Source: Amycolatopsis acidicola (lineage in GTDB: Bacteria > Actinomycetota > Actinomycetes > Mycobacteriales > Pseudonocardiaceae). Taken from it: a stretch of 64,000 nucleotides of DNA. The notes under the pieces were generated by a model. The model had not been told where the DNA came from. It searched no databases and saw only the letters and a list, made by a program, of their open reading frames with translations. Below are positions 7,141-16,153 of the stretch, piece after piece (positions within the stretch are counted from its first letter, which is position 1; every line of letters starts with the position of its first letter). The translations under genes and the position numbers were made by a program. The stretch spans positions 33,277-97,276 of the forward strand of contig NZ_VMNW02000025.1 of the NCBI RefSeq assembly GCF_007713735.2, in the 5' to 3' direction.

Positions 7141-8307
7141 ATGGCACACACCTCGCTCCCCGGCCGGGCCGACTGGTCCCGGCGATCCTTTCTCGCCACC
7201 GTCGGCGCCGCCGCGCTGGGCCTCACCGCGTGCGGAGGTGCCGGCGGGCAGGAGTCCGCCGCCGTCGACATCTCCGGCGTGCAGGCGCCCGCGCTCGACG
7301 GCCTGACCGGCGACGAAAGGACCCGCGTCGCCACCCTCATCGCCAAGGCCCGCTCCGAAGGCGCGCTCAACTGGATCACGCCGATCATCACCGAGTCCAA
7401 GGACCCGCTGATCGACGCCTTCAAGACCCGCTACAACCTGCCCGCGCTGCAGGTGACCTTCGAAAACCTGCAGACGGCCCAGGTGACGTCCCGGGTGCAG
7501 TCCGAGGTGACCTCGCGGCAGATCAAGACCGATGTGGTCGGGCTCAACGGATCCCCGTCGTTCTTCAAGACCCTCAAGGACGCCGGGATGCTGGAGAACT
7601 ACCAGTCCCCCGAGCTGAAGGCCTACCAGGGCACCGAAAAATACGTCAGTTTCGATCCCGGCTACTGGGCTTCGCCGATCGCCGTGCAGTACCTCCCGGT
7701 CTACAACCCGAAGGTCTGGACCACTGGCGTGAGCAGCTGGTACGACCTGCTCGATCCCCGGCTCAAGGGCAAACTCAGCTGGCCTGGCGTGCCGTCGAGC
7801 GAGTCCGCCCTGCTCATGTACCGCGGCCTGCGCGAAGTCCTGCCCCTGAGCTTCTTCCAGAGCCTCAAGGGAAACGCCCCGCGCGTCGGCGTCGGCAACT
7901 CGACCGTGGCGACCCAGATGGTGTCCCAGGGCGAGCTGACGATCGCGGTCACCCAGAGCCACACCGTGCACAACACCGCCCAGCAGCTCGGAATCCCGCT
8001 GGAAGTGGGTTTCCCCAAGGAAGGCGCCGTACTGGACGGCTGGAGCGTCGGCATCCTGACAGGCTGCCCGCATCCGTCCGCGGCGAAGCTGTTCATGGAC
8101 TTCATCCTGAGCCAGGCCGCCGTGCAGACCATGGTCGAAAAACAGGCGGCGACCCCGGTCCGCGAGGACGTCAAGATGCCGGCCGATCTCGCGCATTTCG
8201 CCCCGGCCAGCCCCGCCGCCGCGCACGCCATCGTGCTGGACCAGCTGGCGGACCGCAAGACGATGCAGGCCTCGCGCGACGAGTTCGTCGGCGTCTTCGG
8301 CGGCTGA
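7141..8307 (+). CDS. ABC transporter substrate-binding lipoprotein, Tat-exported
   Basis: 388 residues. The N-terminus has a twin-arginine signal (RRSFLA at residues 14-19) and a lipobox LTAC (Cys31), so it is exported folded and lipid-anchored outside the membrane. The mature part resembles the iron/thiamine/polyamine-type (SBP_bac_6/8) binding proteins. It opens with VDISGVQAPALDGLTGDE, nearly the same as the lipoprotein at 14950-16104 (VDISGVTAPVLDKLTGAE), so the two are paralogues. GGGAGGA precedes the ATG. First structural gene of the importer operon. Ligand unknown; enzymes nearby suggest a carboxylated or amide compound rather than iron. Confidence 0.93.
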   Translation: MAHTSLPGRADWSRRSFLATVGAAALGLTACGGAGGQESAAVDISGVQAPALDGLTGDERTRVATLIAKARSEGALNWITPIITESKDPLIDAFKTRYNLPALQVTFENLQTAQVTSRVQSEVTSRQIKTDVVGLNGSPSFFKTLKDAGMLENYQSPELKAYQGTEKYVSFDPGYWASPIAVQYLPVYNPKVWTTGVSSWYDLLDPRLKGKLSWPGVPSSESALLMYRGLREVLPLSFFQSLKGNAPRVGVGNSTVATQMVSQGELTIAVTQSHTVHNTAQQLGIPLEVGFPKEGAVLDGWSVGILTGCPHPSAAKLFMDFILSQAAVQTMVEKQAATPVREDVKMPADLAHFAPASPAAAHAIVLDQLADRKTMQASRDEFVGVFGG

Positions 8308-8334
8308 CCCGCACCGACCGATCCGGGAGATCCC

Positions 8335-10074
8335 ATGACGCTCGACGCTCCACCCCGGCCAGGACCGGCGGAACCCCGCACGCGCCGCGCTTTCCGTTCC
8401 CGCGGCCGGAGCGGTCCCGGCCGAGGGATCGTCACGGTCTTGACGTGGGCCGTGACGGCGCTGGTCGTGGTGCCGCTGATCGCCGTCCTCTACGACAGCC
8501 TGCACGCCAAAACCGGGCTGCTGACCAGTGTCTGGTCCTGGGACAGCTATCGCGCGCTGCTCTCACCCCGCATCCGCGACTCGGCCCTGCTGTCACTGAA
8601 GTTCGGCGTCGGCAGCGCCGGGCTCGCCACGATCGCCGGCGCGCTGCTCGCCTTCCTCGTGGTCCGCACCGACCTGCCCGGCCGCCGGCTCATCGAGATC
8701 TGTTCCTACGTCCCGTTCTTCCTGTCCTCGTTCCTGCTCGCGATCTGCTGGCAGTACGTGGGTTCGCCCAACACCGGCCTCGTCAACCACCTGGCGGGCA
8801 CGCCGTGGTTCGACGTCTATTCCCAGGGCGGCATCATCCTCGTCATCGGGATCGCCCACACCCCGCTGGCGTTCCTGATGATCTCCGGGGCGCTGCGCCA
8901 GATGGACCCGGCGCTGGAGCAGGCGGCCAGGGTGTGCGGGGCCGGCCGGTTCCGCGTCAGCAGGCAGATCACGCTCCGGCTGGTCAGCCGCGGCATCGTG
9001 TCCGCCTTCATCATGACGTTCGCGATGGGGTTCGAGGATCTCGGCGTGCCGCTCGTCCTGGGCTCCCCGGTGGGCATCGACCCGTTGCCGCTGCGCATCT
9101 GGGAGGTCATCCAGCGGGAGTTCCCGGCGGACTACAACTTCGCCGCGGCCGCCAGCGTGCTGCTGCTGGTGATCCCGGTGCTGGCGTTCTGGCTCCAGTC
9201 GCGGCTGCTCGGGAAACGGGCGGGCTACACGCTTTCCGGCAAGGCTTCCGCCGCGAGCCGGATGGCGCTCGGCTGGGCGAAGTGGCCGGCGCTCGCCTTC
9301 TGTCTACTGTGGATATTCGTCGCGGTCGTCCTGCCGATGGCCGCGCTCGTGCTGACCGCCGTCCAGCGCCGGTGGAGTGGCACCCTCGACGTCCACCTGC
9401 TCACGTTCGACAACTTCAAGGCCGTGTTCGAGACCGGTTCGTACTCGGCTCCGGTCGTCTCGGCGTTCTGGAACAGTCTCGTGCTGGCCGTCGTGGTCGC
9501 CACGGCGGTGGTCGCGCTCGCCGCCGTCGTGACGTACGCGGTGCACCGCATGAGGATCCGGGGCGGCCGCTTCGCCGAGGTGATCCTCTCGGTCCCGCTG
9601 GCGATCCCGGGGTCCACGATCGCGGTGGGGCTGCTGAACCTGCTCGTGCAGACGCCGTTGTACGCGACGATCTGGATCATCGCGATCGGGTTCGCCGTCC
9701 GCTATTTCCCCTACGGCCTGCGCACCGTCGACGCCGCCTTCGGTGCCATCCACCCGGAGCTGGAGGACGCCTCGCGGGTGTCCGGCCGCGGGCTCGGCCA
9801 GACGCTCCGCCGGATCGTCGTCCCGCTCCTGCGCCCGGCCATGGTGGGCGGCTGGCTGCTGTTGTTCATCCTGCTGATGCGCGACGTCGGCATCTCCAAC
9901 CTGCTCTACGCGGGCGGCAACCGCACGCTTTCGGTCGCGCTGCTGAGCATTTCGTCGCTCCAGCAGACCGGTGTGGTGGCGGCCTTCGCCCTGCTGCAGA
10001 TCGTCCTGTTCCTCGCCGTCGCCTCGCTCACCCTGTTCTCCGGCGGCGCCCGGCGCGAAGCACTGAGGATGTGA
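8335..10074 (+). CDS. Fused ABC transporter permease, FbpB type
   Basis: 579 residues made of two BPD_transp_1 halves fused in one chain, as in ferric-iron-type importers. Each half has an EAA loop for ATPase contact: residues about 194-215 (EQAARVCGAGRFRVSRQ) and about 477-498 (EDASRVSGRGLGQTLRR). About twelve hydrophobic segments; the N-terminal 25 residues are Arg/Pro-rich and cytoplasmic. It follows the lipoprotein by 27 bp, and its stop overlaps the next GTG start. Paralogue of the permease at 21451-23220. Confidence 0.93.
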   Translation: MTLDAPPRPGPAEPRTRRAFRSRGRSGPGRGIVTVLTWAVTALVVVPLIAVLYDSLHAKTGLLTSVWSWDSYRALLSPRIRDSALLSLKFGVGSAGLATIAGALLAFLVVRTDLPGRRLIEICSYVPFFLSSFLLAICWQYVGSPNTGLVNHLAGTPWFDVYSQGGIILVIGIAHTPLAFLMISGALRQMDPALEQAARVCGAGRFRVSRQITLRLVSRGIVSAFIMTFAMGFEDLGVPLVLGSPVGIDPLPLRIWEVIQREFPADYNFAAAASVLLLVIPVLAFWLQSRLLGKRAGYTLSGKASAASRMALGWAKWPALAFCLLWIFVAVVLPMAALVLTAVQRRWSGTLDVHLLTFDNFKAVFETGSYSAPVVSAFWNSLVLAVVVATAVVALAAVVTYAVHRMRIRGGRFAEVILSVPLAIPGSTIAVGLLNLLVQTPLYATIWIIAIGFAVRYFPYGLRTVDAAFGAIHPELEDASRVSGRGLGQTLRRIVVPLLRPAMVGGWLLLFILLMRDVGISNLLYAGGNRTLSVALLSISSLQQTGVVAAFALLQIVLFLAVASLTLFSGGARREALRM

Positions 10075-10964
10075 GAAAACCCTTGGACACCAACGGATCC
10101 CGCCAAGCCCGGTACCGGTTCGCCCTGGTGCGCTCCTTCAGCCTGTCCGCCGGCTCCGGGCATCCCGCCGCGGCCGTCGGTGGCAGGCCCAAGGAACAAC
10201 GGCTGCCCAACCACGCGGACGTCGCGCCGCTGCTGGCCGACGTCGACTGGGAACTGCTCAACGGACCGGTCGCGCCCTACGGCGACTGGGCGGTGGAAAA
10301 CCGCGAGGAGTTCGCCCTCGTCGGCGCCGCGAGGCTGGGCATCGTCCGCGAAGCCTGCGAAAGCGGGCGGTACAACGCGATCGTGCTGCTCGGCGGCGGC
10401 GAACCTGGCGCCCCGGCGTGCCGGGAGATCGCCCGCCGGTACCACCTCCCGGTCACCTCGGCGGCGTTCAGCCAGATGCACGTGGCCGCCATGCTCGGCA
10501 ACCGGTTCGGCGTCATCGACCTGGCCGAGAGCCACAGCATGCACTACTACGACCTGGTGCTCCAGCACAGGTTCGCCGACCGGTGCGCGGGCATCCGGAG
10601 CATCGACTTCCCGCACGGCCGCCCGCCGTACGGCCACGACGAAGGCCGGGACATCCACGCGGAGAAACAGAAAGCCTTGCGGGGCGAGCATTCCGACGCC
10701 GTCGAGAAAGCGACCGCCGCGGCGGTGGCCGCCATCGAGGAGGACGGCGCCGACGTGATCATCTTCAGCTGTTCCGGCACGTTCTGGCTCCGGCCGTTCG
10801 TCGAAAAGCGACTGCACGAGATCGGCTGGGAGGTCCCGGTCCTCGACGGCCTGTCCACTTCGCTCGCGCTGGCCAAGGCGATGGTCGACCTCGGGGTCGA
10901 CGCCAGCGGTCTCGTCTACCCCGGCGACCGGCCCCGCCGCCGGCGCGTCCGGCGCACGTTCTGA
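10071..10964 (+). CDS. Asp/Glu/hydantoin racemase-superfamily protein
   Basis: 297 residues if the GTG at 10071, which overlaps the permease stop (GTGA), is used; TTG 10083 is an alternative. The fold is that of the Asp/Glu/hydantoin racemase and arylmalonate decarboxylase superfamily. The C-terminal catalytic cysteine is present in FSCSGT (Cys234), but the usual N-terminal Cys-x-Asp segment is GGGEPG (residues 108-113), so the first cysteine is missing; Cys117 lies nearby. A one-cysteine arrangement is known in arylmalonate decarboxylase and may mean decarboxylation or isomerisation rather than two-base racemisation. Being inside an importer operon, it probably acts on the imported compound. 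It ends in an Arg-rich tail. Confidence 0.8.
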   Translation: MRKPLDTNGSRQARYRFALVRSFSLSAGSGHPAAAVGGRPKEQRLPNHADVAPLLADVDWELLNGPVAPYGDWAVENREEFALVGAARLGIVREACESGRYNAIVLLGGGEPGAPACREIARRYHLPVTSAAFSQMHVAAMLGNRFGVIDLAESHSMHYYDLVLQHRFADRCAGIRSIDFPHGRPPYGHDEGRDIHAEKQKALRGEHSDAVEKATAAAVAAIEEDGADVIIFSCSGTFWLRPFVEKRLHEIGWEVPVLDGLSTSLALAKAMVDLGVDASGLVYPGDRPRRRRVRRTF

Positions 10965-10987
10965 ACCCACCACCCCGAAGGAGTCCC

Positions 10988-11890
10988 ATGTCCCCCGTCT
11001 TCCGCCACTCCTACAGCAACTCCGGCGCGGTCAACGCCGTGTTCACCCTCGCTCAGGAACGCGGCTTCTACGAGGAAGCGGGCGTCGAGGTCGAACTGGT
11101 CGTCTATCCCCGGACCAGCGACGCGCTCGACGCCGCCATCCGGCGCGAGGTCGACGCGGCCACCTGCCCCGGCGTGTGCATCCTCAACCAGGCGATGGCG
11201 GGCGCGGACCCCGTCAACGTGATGAACATGGAGGACGAGAACGTCTTCGGGATGATCGGCGCCCGCCACATCACCAAGCCCGGCGACCTGAAGGGAACGA
11301 CCATCGGCACGTTCGGGCTGGGCGACCAGAACCAGGTGGTGATCAGCCGGGCGCTGACGAAGCTCGGCCTCGACCCGAAGACCGATGTCGAGTTCAAACC
11401 CGACTTCCCGGACCGCGCGTCCCTGCTCGCCGCGGTCGACCGGGGCGACATCAGCGCGATCTGTTTCACCGTGCCGACTCCGCTGATGGCCCGCAAGATG
11501 GGCCTGCCGATCCTGCTGGACTTCCGGGACGAGCCCGAGCCCTACCAGTGCGGCGCCGTGGTGACCAGCCGCCGCTACGCCGACGAGAATCCCGCCACCC
11601 TCGTGCGTTTCCTGGCCGGCTCGATGAAGGGCGCCAGGCTGTTCCAGGAAGACGCCGACGCCGCCCTGCCGCATCTGGCGAAAGCCAGCAGGCTCGACGA
11701 CGAGGACGTCCTGCGCGAGGTGCACGGGCTGTTCTCCACCGCGCTGCGCACCCTGACGCCGTCACTGCCCCCGCTTTCGGCCGTGGCCGCCGACCTGGAG
11801 TCCGCGCTCGGCCGGCCGCTGGAAGTCGATCTAGGCGCGCTCGTCGACCAGTCCTTCGTCGAGCCGGCGAGGACGCTGGCCGCGCGCTGA
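10988..11890 (+). CDS. NMT1/THI5-like periplasmic-binding fold protein without signal peptide
   Basis: 300 residues resembling SsuA/ThiY/NMT1-type substrate-binding proteins (AQERGFYEEAGVEVELV near the start, then DAATCPGVCILNQA and GDLKGTTIGTFGLGDQN). Unlike exported relatives it starts MSPVFRHSYSNSG with no Sec, Tat or lipobox signal and no upstream in-frame signal, so it should stay in the cytoplasm. AAGGAG is suitably spaced before the ATG. It lies between the racemase-like enzyme and the ATPase of an importer that already has a lipoprotein. It could be an enzyme of the THI5 type, a ligand sensor, or a binding protein exported by an unrecognised route. Confidence 0.75.
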   Translation: MSPVFRHSYSNSGAVNAVFTLAQERGFYEEAGVEVELVVYPRTSDALDAAIRREVDAATCPGVCILNQAMAGADPVNVMNMEDENVFGMIGARHITKPGDLKGTTIGTFGLGDQNQVVISRALTKLGLDPKTDVEFKPDFPDRASLLAAVDRGDISAICFTVPTPLMARKMGLPILLDFRDEPEPYQCGAVVTSRRYADENPATLVRFLAGSMKGARLFQEDADAALPHLAKASRLDDEDVLREVHGLFSTALRTLTPSLPPLSAVAADLESALGRPLEVDLGALVDQSFVEPARTLAAR

Positions 11891-11918
11891 ACTCCGTTAC
11901 CCAGGAAGGCGAACGACC

Positions 11919-13082
11919 ATGACAAGTTCGGTTGCCCAGTCCAGGCCCGCGCGCACGGACGGCGGTTCCCCGGCGGCGGAAGGGGATCTCGTCGTCCGCG
12001 GCCTGGTGCGCCATTACCCGGGCGGCGCGGGAGTTTCCGGGATCGACCTGACCGTGCCGAAGGGGGAGCTGGTCAGCCTGCTGGGCGCGTCGGGCTGCGG
12101 GAAGACCACCACGCTGCGATGCCTGGCCGGGATCGACACCCCGACCGGCGGTGACATCTGGATCGGCGGCCGGGCCGTGTGGTCGCGGCGGGACAAGATC
12201 GACCTGCCGCCCGAACGCCGCGACATCGGCCTGGTGTTCCAGTCCTACGCGCTGTGGCCGCACATGACGGCGCTGGAGAACGTGATGTACCCGTTGCGCG
12301 CCAGGAAGATCCGCCGGCGCGAGGCCGGGGAACGCGCGCAGCGGATGCTCGACCTTGTCGGGCTCGGGCCGCTGGCCGGGCGGACGCCCGACCGGCTCAG
12401 CGGCGGGCAGCAGCAGCGCGTCGCGCTGGCCCGCGCGATGGTCTACCAGCCCAAGCTGCTGCTGTTCGACGAGCCGCTGAGCAACCTCGACGCCGAGCTC
12501 CGGGAAACGGTCCGGCACGACATCCGGCGCACCCAGCAGGAACTCGGGATCACCGCGCTGTACGTGACGCACGACCGCACCGAGGCGATGGCGCTGTCCG
12601 ACCGGATCGTGGTCATGGCGGAGGGCCGGTTCGTGCAGGCCGGTTCGCCGCGGGAACTGCTCGCCGAGCCCGCGTCGCCGTTCGTCGCGTCGCTGCTGGG
12701 TTCGGCGAACCTCCTGCGCGGCCAGGTCGACCGGGTCACGCGCGAGGCCGGGACCGCGGTGGTGACGATCGCGCTGCCGGGCGGCGCGAAACTCCGGGCG
12801 AGGGCAAGGGAACCGCTCCCGGCAGGCAGCCAGGCGGTGGTGGCGATCCGGCCGACGGCCCTGCGGCTGTCCGCGGACCTACGGCTTTCGGCCGACGGCG
12901 AGGGTTTCGCGGGGCGGCTGCGGGACTGGTACCCGACCGGCCCGGAGTTCGAGTACGTCGTGGAGGCCGGCGGCACCACCGTGAAAGTGCTCAGCCACAC
13001 CGATCTGAGCCTCGACCGAGGCGACGACGTGGTGCTGCGCTACGACCTCGCATCAGCCACCTGTTTCGGCGAGAACACCTAG
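11919..13082 (+). CDS. ABC transporter ATP-binding protein with TOBE domain
   Basis: 387 residues. Walker A GASGCGKT (56-63), Q-loop in VFQSYALWP, signature LSGGQQQR (160-167), Walker B LLLFDEP and H-loop YVTHDRTEAM; the C-terminal ~120 residues form a TOBE-type regulatory domain (AIRPTALRL). This is the FbpC/PotA/CysA class energising the importer of 7141-10074. Paralogue of the ATPase at 20282-21451. Last gene of the rightward operon; a convergent gene begins after a repeat-rich gap. Confidence 0.95.
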   Translation: MTSSVAQSRPARTDGGSPAAEGDLVVRGLVRHYPGGAGVSGIDLTVPKGELVSLLGASGCGKTTTLRCLAGIDTPTGGDIWIGGRAVWSRRDKIDLPPERRDIGLVFQSYALWPHMTALENVMYPLRARKIRRREAGERAQRMLDLVGLGPLAGRTPDRLSGGQQQRVALARAMVYQPKLLLFDEPLSNLDAELRETVRHDIRRTQQELGITALYVTHDRTEAMALSDRIVVMAEGRFVQAGSPRELLAEPASPFVASLLGSANLLRGQVDRVTREAGTAVVTIALPGGAKLRARAREPLPAGSQAVVAIRPTALRLSADLRLSADGEGFAGRLRDWYPTGPEFEYVVEAGGTTVKVLSHTDLSLDRGDDVVLRYDLASATCFGENT

Positions 13083-13202
13083 GTTTCGTGACCCTCTCCG
13101 GTTTACGTTGCCGTGTTTGCCCCTGCGGTCGGTGAGTTTGCCCGCCGCGTCACTGATTTTGCCGGTCCGGTCGCTGAGTTTGCCCACGGCGGCAGCGGTC
13201 GG

Positions 13203-13307
13203 CCAACTCGGCAACGCCTCGGGCCAACTCGGCAACGCCCCGGGCCAACTCGGCAACGCCCCGGGCCAACTCGGCAACGCCAGGGGCCAACTCGGCGCCC
13301 TGGCGGG
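13203..13307. repeat. 21-bp minisatellite, five units
   Basis: Units starting CCAACTCGGCAACGCC at 13203, 13224, 13245, 13266 and 13287, period exactly 21 bp; the fifth is diverged. Just upstream (about 13125-13190) are three looser units around TGAGTTTGCC / TGATTTTGCC. It fills the gap between convergent operons. Short open frames through it (QLGNAPG repeats) have no ribosome site and look like artefacts of a 21-bp period. Confidence 0.9.
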
Positions 13308-13347
13308 CAAACACACCCGCGCGTAAAGACCACAAGATCACGAAACA

Positions 13348-14193
13348 CTAGCCGGTCGCGGCGCCGACCGGTTCCAGGTCGGGCCCGAGGTCGCCGGCGA
13401 AGGCGGCGGCGATGGCCTCTTCGGTCCAGCCGCCCGGGTCGGTCAGCACCCGTGCACCGCGCGGGTGCTTGACCACCCCGAGAGCCATCCCGGCCGGCCG
13501 CCCGATGAGACGGACGACCTGCCCGTTGACCCGGGCGGCCGCGTCGCTCAGCAGGTACGTCACGAGCGGGGCGATCGCCTCCGGCTCCGGTTCCTCCGGC
13601 CGGAAAACCGTGCCTGGCCGGCGCGTCCCCGTGCCGCGCGCCTGCGGGGCGATCGCGTTGACCCGCACGCCCGGGGGCACATCCAGCGCCCACGAATAGG
13701 TCAGCGACGCCACCGCGCCCTTGGTCGCCGCATACGTGGCACTGCGCGGTATCCCGGCCTGTGCCCGCGACGACACGTTCACGATCGAGCCGGAACCCTG
13801 GCGCACCATGGCTTTCAGCGCGGCGGCTCCACAGTGGAGGGTGCCGAGCAGGTTGACCTCCACGGTGCGCCGGGTGATCTCCGGGTCCTCCTCCCAGCTC
13901 CAGCCCTCCGGCCGCACACCGGCGTTGTTCACCAGGCCGTCGATCCGGCCGAACTCGCGCAGGCACGTGCCGACCAGTGTCTCGGCGGTGTCCGGGTCGG
14001 CGACCGAACCGGCACAGCCGAACGCCGTCGCCCCGGCGAGCCGCAGTTGTTCCACCACGTCCGCCACACCGGCGACGTCGTTCACGACCACGCGCGCGCC
14101 CCGGGCCGCCAGCCGCGCCGCATACGCGCGCCCGAGCCCCCGAGCCGCGCCCGTGACGACGATCACCTTGCCCGCCAAGGAAATCCCGGTCAC
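13348..14193 (-). CDS. SDR family NAD(P)-dependent oxidoreductase
   Basis: 281 residues. Classical short-chain dehydrogenase: cofactor loop TGAARGLG (14-21), NNAG at about 89-92, catalytic Ser near residue 141, Tyr154 and Lys158 (YAATK). An Asp after the second strand (VVNDVAG) favours NAD. An extra C-terminal ~40 residues (GGWTEEAIAAAFAGDLG) resembles the tail of some bacterial SDRs of the MaoC/hydroxyacyl type. The GTG start overlaps the GntR stop (GTGA). Last gene of the long leftward operon. Substrate unknown. Confidence 0.92.
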   Translation of the reverse strand: MTGISLAGKVIVVTGAARGLGRAYAARLAARGARVVVNDVAGVADVVEQLRLAGATAFGCAGSVADPDTAETLVGTCLREFGRIDGLVNNAGVRPEGWSWEEDPEITRRTVEVNLLGTLHCGAAALKAMVRQGSGSIVNVSSRAQAGIPRSATYAATKGAVASLTYSWALDVPPGVRVNAIAPQARGTGTRRPGTVFRPEEPEPEAIAPLVTYLLSDAAARVNGQVVRLIGRPAGMALGVVKHPRGARVLTDPGGWTEEAIAAAFAGDLGPDLEPVGAATG

Positions 14194-14885
14194 CCGCCCT
14201 CACCCTCCGCACGGTCCGGCAACGCCAGCCCCTGCCGCACCGCCGCGATGTGATGCCGCATCGCCGCCTCCGCCACCTCGCCGTCGTTGATCCGCAGCGC
14301 GGCGACGATCGCCCGGTGCTCGGCCATCGTGTCCGGCCGCGGATGCGGCACCGCGAAATCGTGGAACTGCTTGACCACCAAGGGATACGGGGTGGCCGAC
14401 AGCAGCCGCAGCAGGGTGGGCTGCCGCGCCGCGGTGATCACCAGCGTGTGGAACTCGTGGTTGAGCCGCGAGTACGTCTCGGCATCGCCGTCGCGATCCG
14501 CGTCGGCCATCGACGCCATCAGCTCGTCCAGCCGGTCGCATTCCTCCGGGAGGATCCTGGCGGCGGCCAGTCCCGCGGCGGCCGACTCCAGGATCTCCCT
14601 CGTCTCCAGGATCCCGTGCGCCTCCTCCAGCGAGAACTGCCGCACCCTGGCCGACCGGTTGAGTTCGAGCGAGATGTAGTTCTCCTGCTCCAGCGCGATC
14701 AGCACCGAGCGGAGGGTGGCGCGCGAGATGTCCAGCGCGGCGGTCAGCTCGCTTTCGATCAGCCGCTGGTTGGGCCGGTAGTCGCCGCGCCGGATCGCGG
14801 CGGCGAGCTCGCGCCGGGCACGGAGCACCGTCCCGGTCAGCGAACGATCCTCGTCCGCCGGCTCGGCGGGCAAACTGGCCGGCAT
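14190..14885 (-). CDS. GntR family (FCD) regulator, copy 2
   Basis: 231 residues: winged helix (about 20-85, LRARRELAAAIRRGDYRPNQ and ISRATLRSVLIALEQENYI) plus FCD domain (NHEFHTLVITAARQP, AEHRAIVAALRIND). It is clearly paralogous to 5824-6525 over its whole length. GGGGGA precedes the ATG. It is embedded within the catabolic/transport operon rather than divergent from it, so it would be self-regulated with the operon. It may read the shared motif near 23227-23262. Confidence 0.92.
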   Translation of the reverse strand: MPASLPAEPADEDRSLTGTVLRARRELAAAIRRGDYRPNQRLIESELTAALDISRATLRSVLIALEQENYISLELNRSARVRQFSLEEAHGILETREILESAAAGLAAARILPEECDRLDELMASMADADRDGDAETYSRLNHEFHTLVITAARQPTLLRLLSATPYPLVVKQFHDFAVPHPRPDTMAEHRAIVAALRINDGEVAEAAMRHHIAAVRQGLALPDRAEGEGG

Positions 14886-14949
14886 CAGCGGTCCCCCTGA
14901 TCACTTTCTTCTTCTCCTGGCCCGGAAGGCCACCCGGCACGCGGCGGCT

Positions 14950-16104
14950 TCACCGCGAGAACAGCCCCTTCCACTCGGTCCGGGCCTTGTCCAGCTCGCT
15001 CGTGGCGACCTGGTCGGTGTTGAGCGGGATGATCGGCATGTCCGAGAAGGCGGGCTGGTACGGCGCCGCCGACGCCGGCGGGTCCACGCCGGGGTAGAAC
15101 GAGCCGATGCCCTCCTTTTCCACATACATCCGCTGTCCCGCTTCACTGAGCAGCCAGTCGTCGAACAGCTTAGCGATCGCCGCGTGCGGTGCCGTGGAGG
15201 TGATGGCGTACGTCTGTCCGGCCAGCGGCGTGCCCTCCTGCGGGTAGTAGACCTTCAGCGGGACTTTGGTCTGGGCCACGGTCTGCGACACCCGGAACCC
15301 CGACGTGACCGACACGCTGACCTGTCCCTGCGCGACCTTCTGCGCCTCTTCGGCCGAGCTGCCGGTCGAGGTCAGCGGCCCGTTGGCCGCCCAGTCCCGG
15401 AACACCGACGGGTCCAGCTTGCCGCGCAGCCCGTAGTACCAGTAGAGCGAGCCCTCGTTGGCGGACACGTTGGGCACGTCCCACTTGCCCTTCAGCGCGG
15501 GGTCGGCCAGGTCCGCCCAGCTGGTGACGGGCTTGGCGTATTTCCCGGGGTTCACCACCACGGCGAAGGCATACGCGACCGGGGCGATGTAGTACCCCGG
15601 CTTCTGCGCGACGTACTTCGACGCGGCCGTGTAATGCACCGATTCGGGTGAGTCGTACTGCGTCAGGCCATTGCCGTCCGCGAGCTCGGAAAGCAGCCGC
15701 GGGGACGCCACCCCGAAGAAATCGGTCTTGCCCTGTCCGGCCGAGACCTCCTGTTCCAGGCGCGAGGACAGCTGCCCGGACGTGAGCCGCTCGAACGTCA
15801 GCTTGGCTCCCGGCAACCCGTACTGCTGCTGGAAAGCGGCGAACATCGCGGTGGCGGTGGTGGGCGCGACGACCGAGTCGATCCAGCTCAGTTCGTTCTC
15901 GCCCCGCGCCTGCGCGATCAGGCGCGCTACCCGGTCGTGCTCGGCGCCGGTGAGCTTGTCGAGCACCGGCGCGGTGACACCGGAGATGTCCACCTGCGCC
16001 CCGCTGTCGTCCCCGCCCGGGCCACAGGCCGTGAGCGCGAGCACGGCGGTCAGGCACGCGGCGAGCGCGCGGCGCGGGTTTTTCTTCGCTGCTGGTCGGT
16101 TCAT
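14950..16104 (-). CDS. ABC transporter substrate-binding lipoprotein, copy 2
   Basis: 384 residues with a basic n-region, hydrophobic h-region and lipobox LTAC (Cys27). ATG 16104 is chosen over GTG 16122 because AAGGAG lies 9 nt before it. The mature start VDISGVTAPVLDKL and overall plan match the lipoprotein at 7141-8307. It lies 48 bp from the FAH gene and downstream of the permease/ATPase pair, which otherwise have no binding protein, so it should serve them. The ligand may be the substrate of the FAH, dehydrogenase and M24 enzymes encoded alongside. Confidence 0.92.
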   Translation of the reverse strand: MNRPAAKKNPRRALAACLTAVLALTACGPGGDDSGAQVDISGVTAPVLDKLTGAEHDRVARLIAQARGENELSWIDSVVAPTTATAMFAAFQQQYGLPGAKLTFERLTSGQLSSRLEQEVSAGQGKTDFFGVASPRLLSELADGNGLTQYDSPESVHYTAASKYVAQKPGYYIAPVAYAFAVVVNPGKYAKPVTSWADLADPALKGKWDVPNVSANEGSLYWYYGLRGKLDPSVFRDWAANGPLTSTGSSAEEAQKVAQGQVSVSVTSGFRVSQTVAQTKVPLKVYYPQEGTPLAGQTYAITSTAPHAAIAKLFDDWLLSEAGQRMYVEKEGIGSFYPGVDPPASAAPYQPAFSDMPIIPLNTDQVATSELDKARTEWKGLFSR

Positions 16105-16153
16105 GATCGAGGGCTCCTTCACCTGTCCACGTCGTTGTGGCTGCCGGAACGGC

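Noticed and set aside
6755..7306. Plus-strand 183-codon frame before the lipoprotein gene
   Set aside because: It begins inside the promoter, has no ribosome site, is Pro/Arg-rich and overlaps the lipoprotein start in another frame.
7230..10964. A 1244-codon open frame on the plus strand
   Set aside because: Only its end (10071-10964) looks like a protein family. The rest is the shifted frame of the lipoprotein and permease genes, Arg/Pro-rich and without homology.
7141..13082. A ferric-iron uptake system
   Set aside because: The ABC class is FbpABC-like, but racemase-like and NMT1-like proteins in the operon, and FAH/dehydrogenase genes by the paralogous importer, favour an organic substrate.
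13203..13307. CRISPR array
   Set aside because: Units are contiguous 21-bp tandem repeats with no unique spacers and no cas genes nearby.
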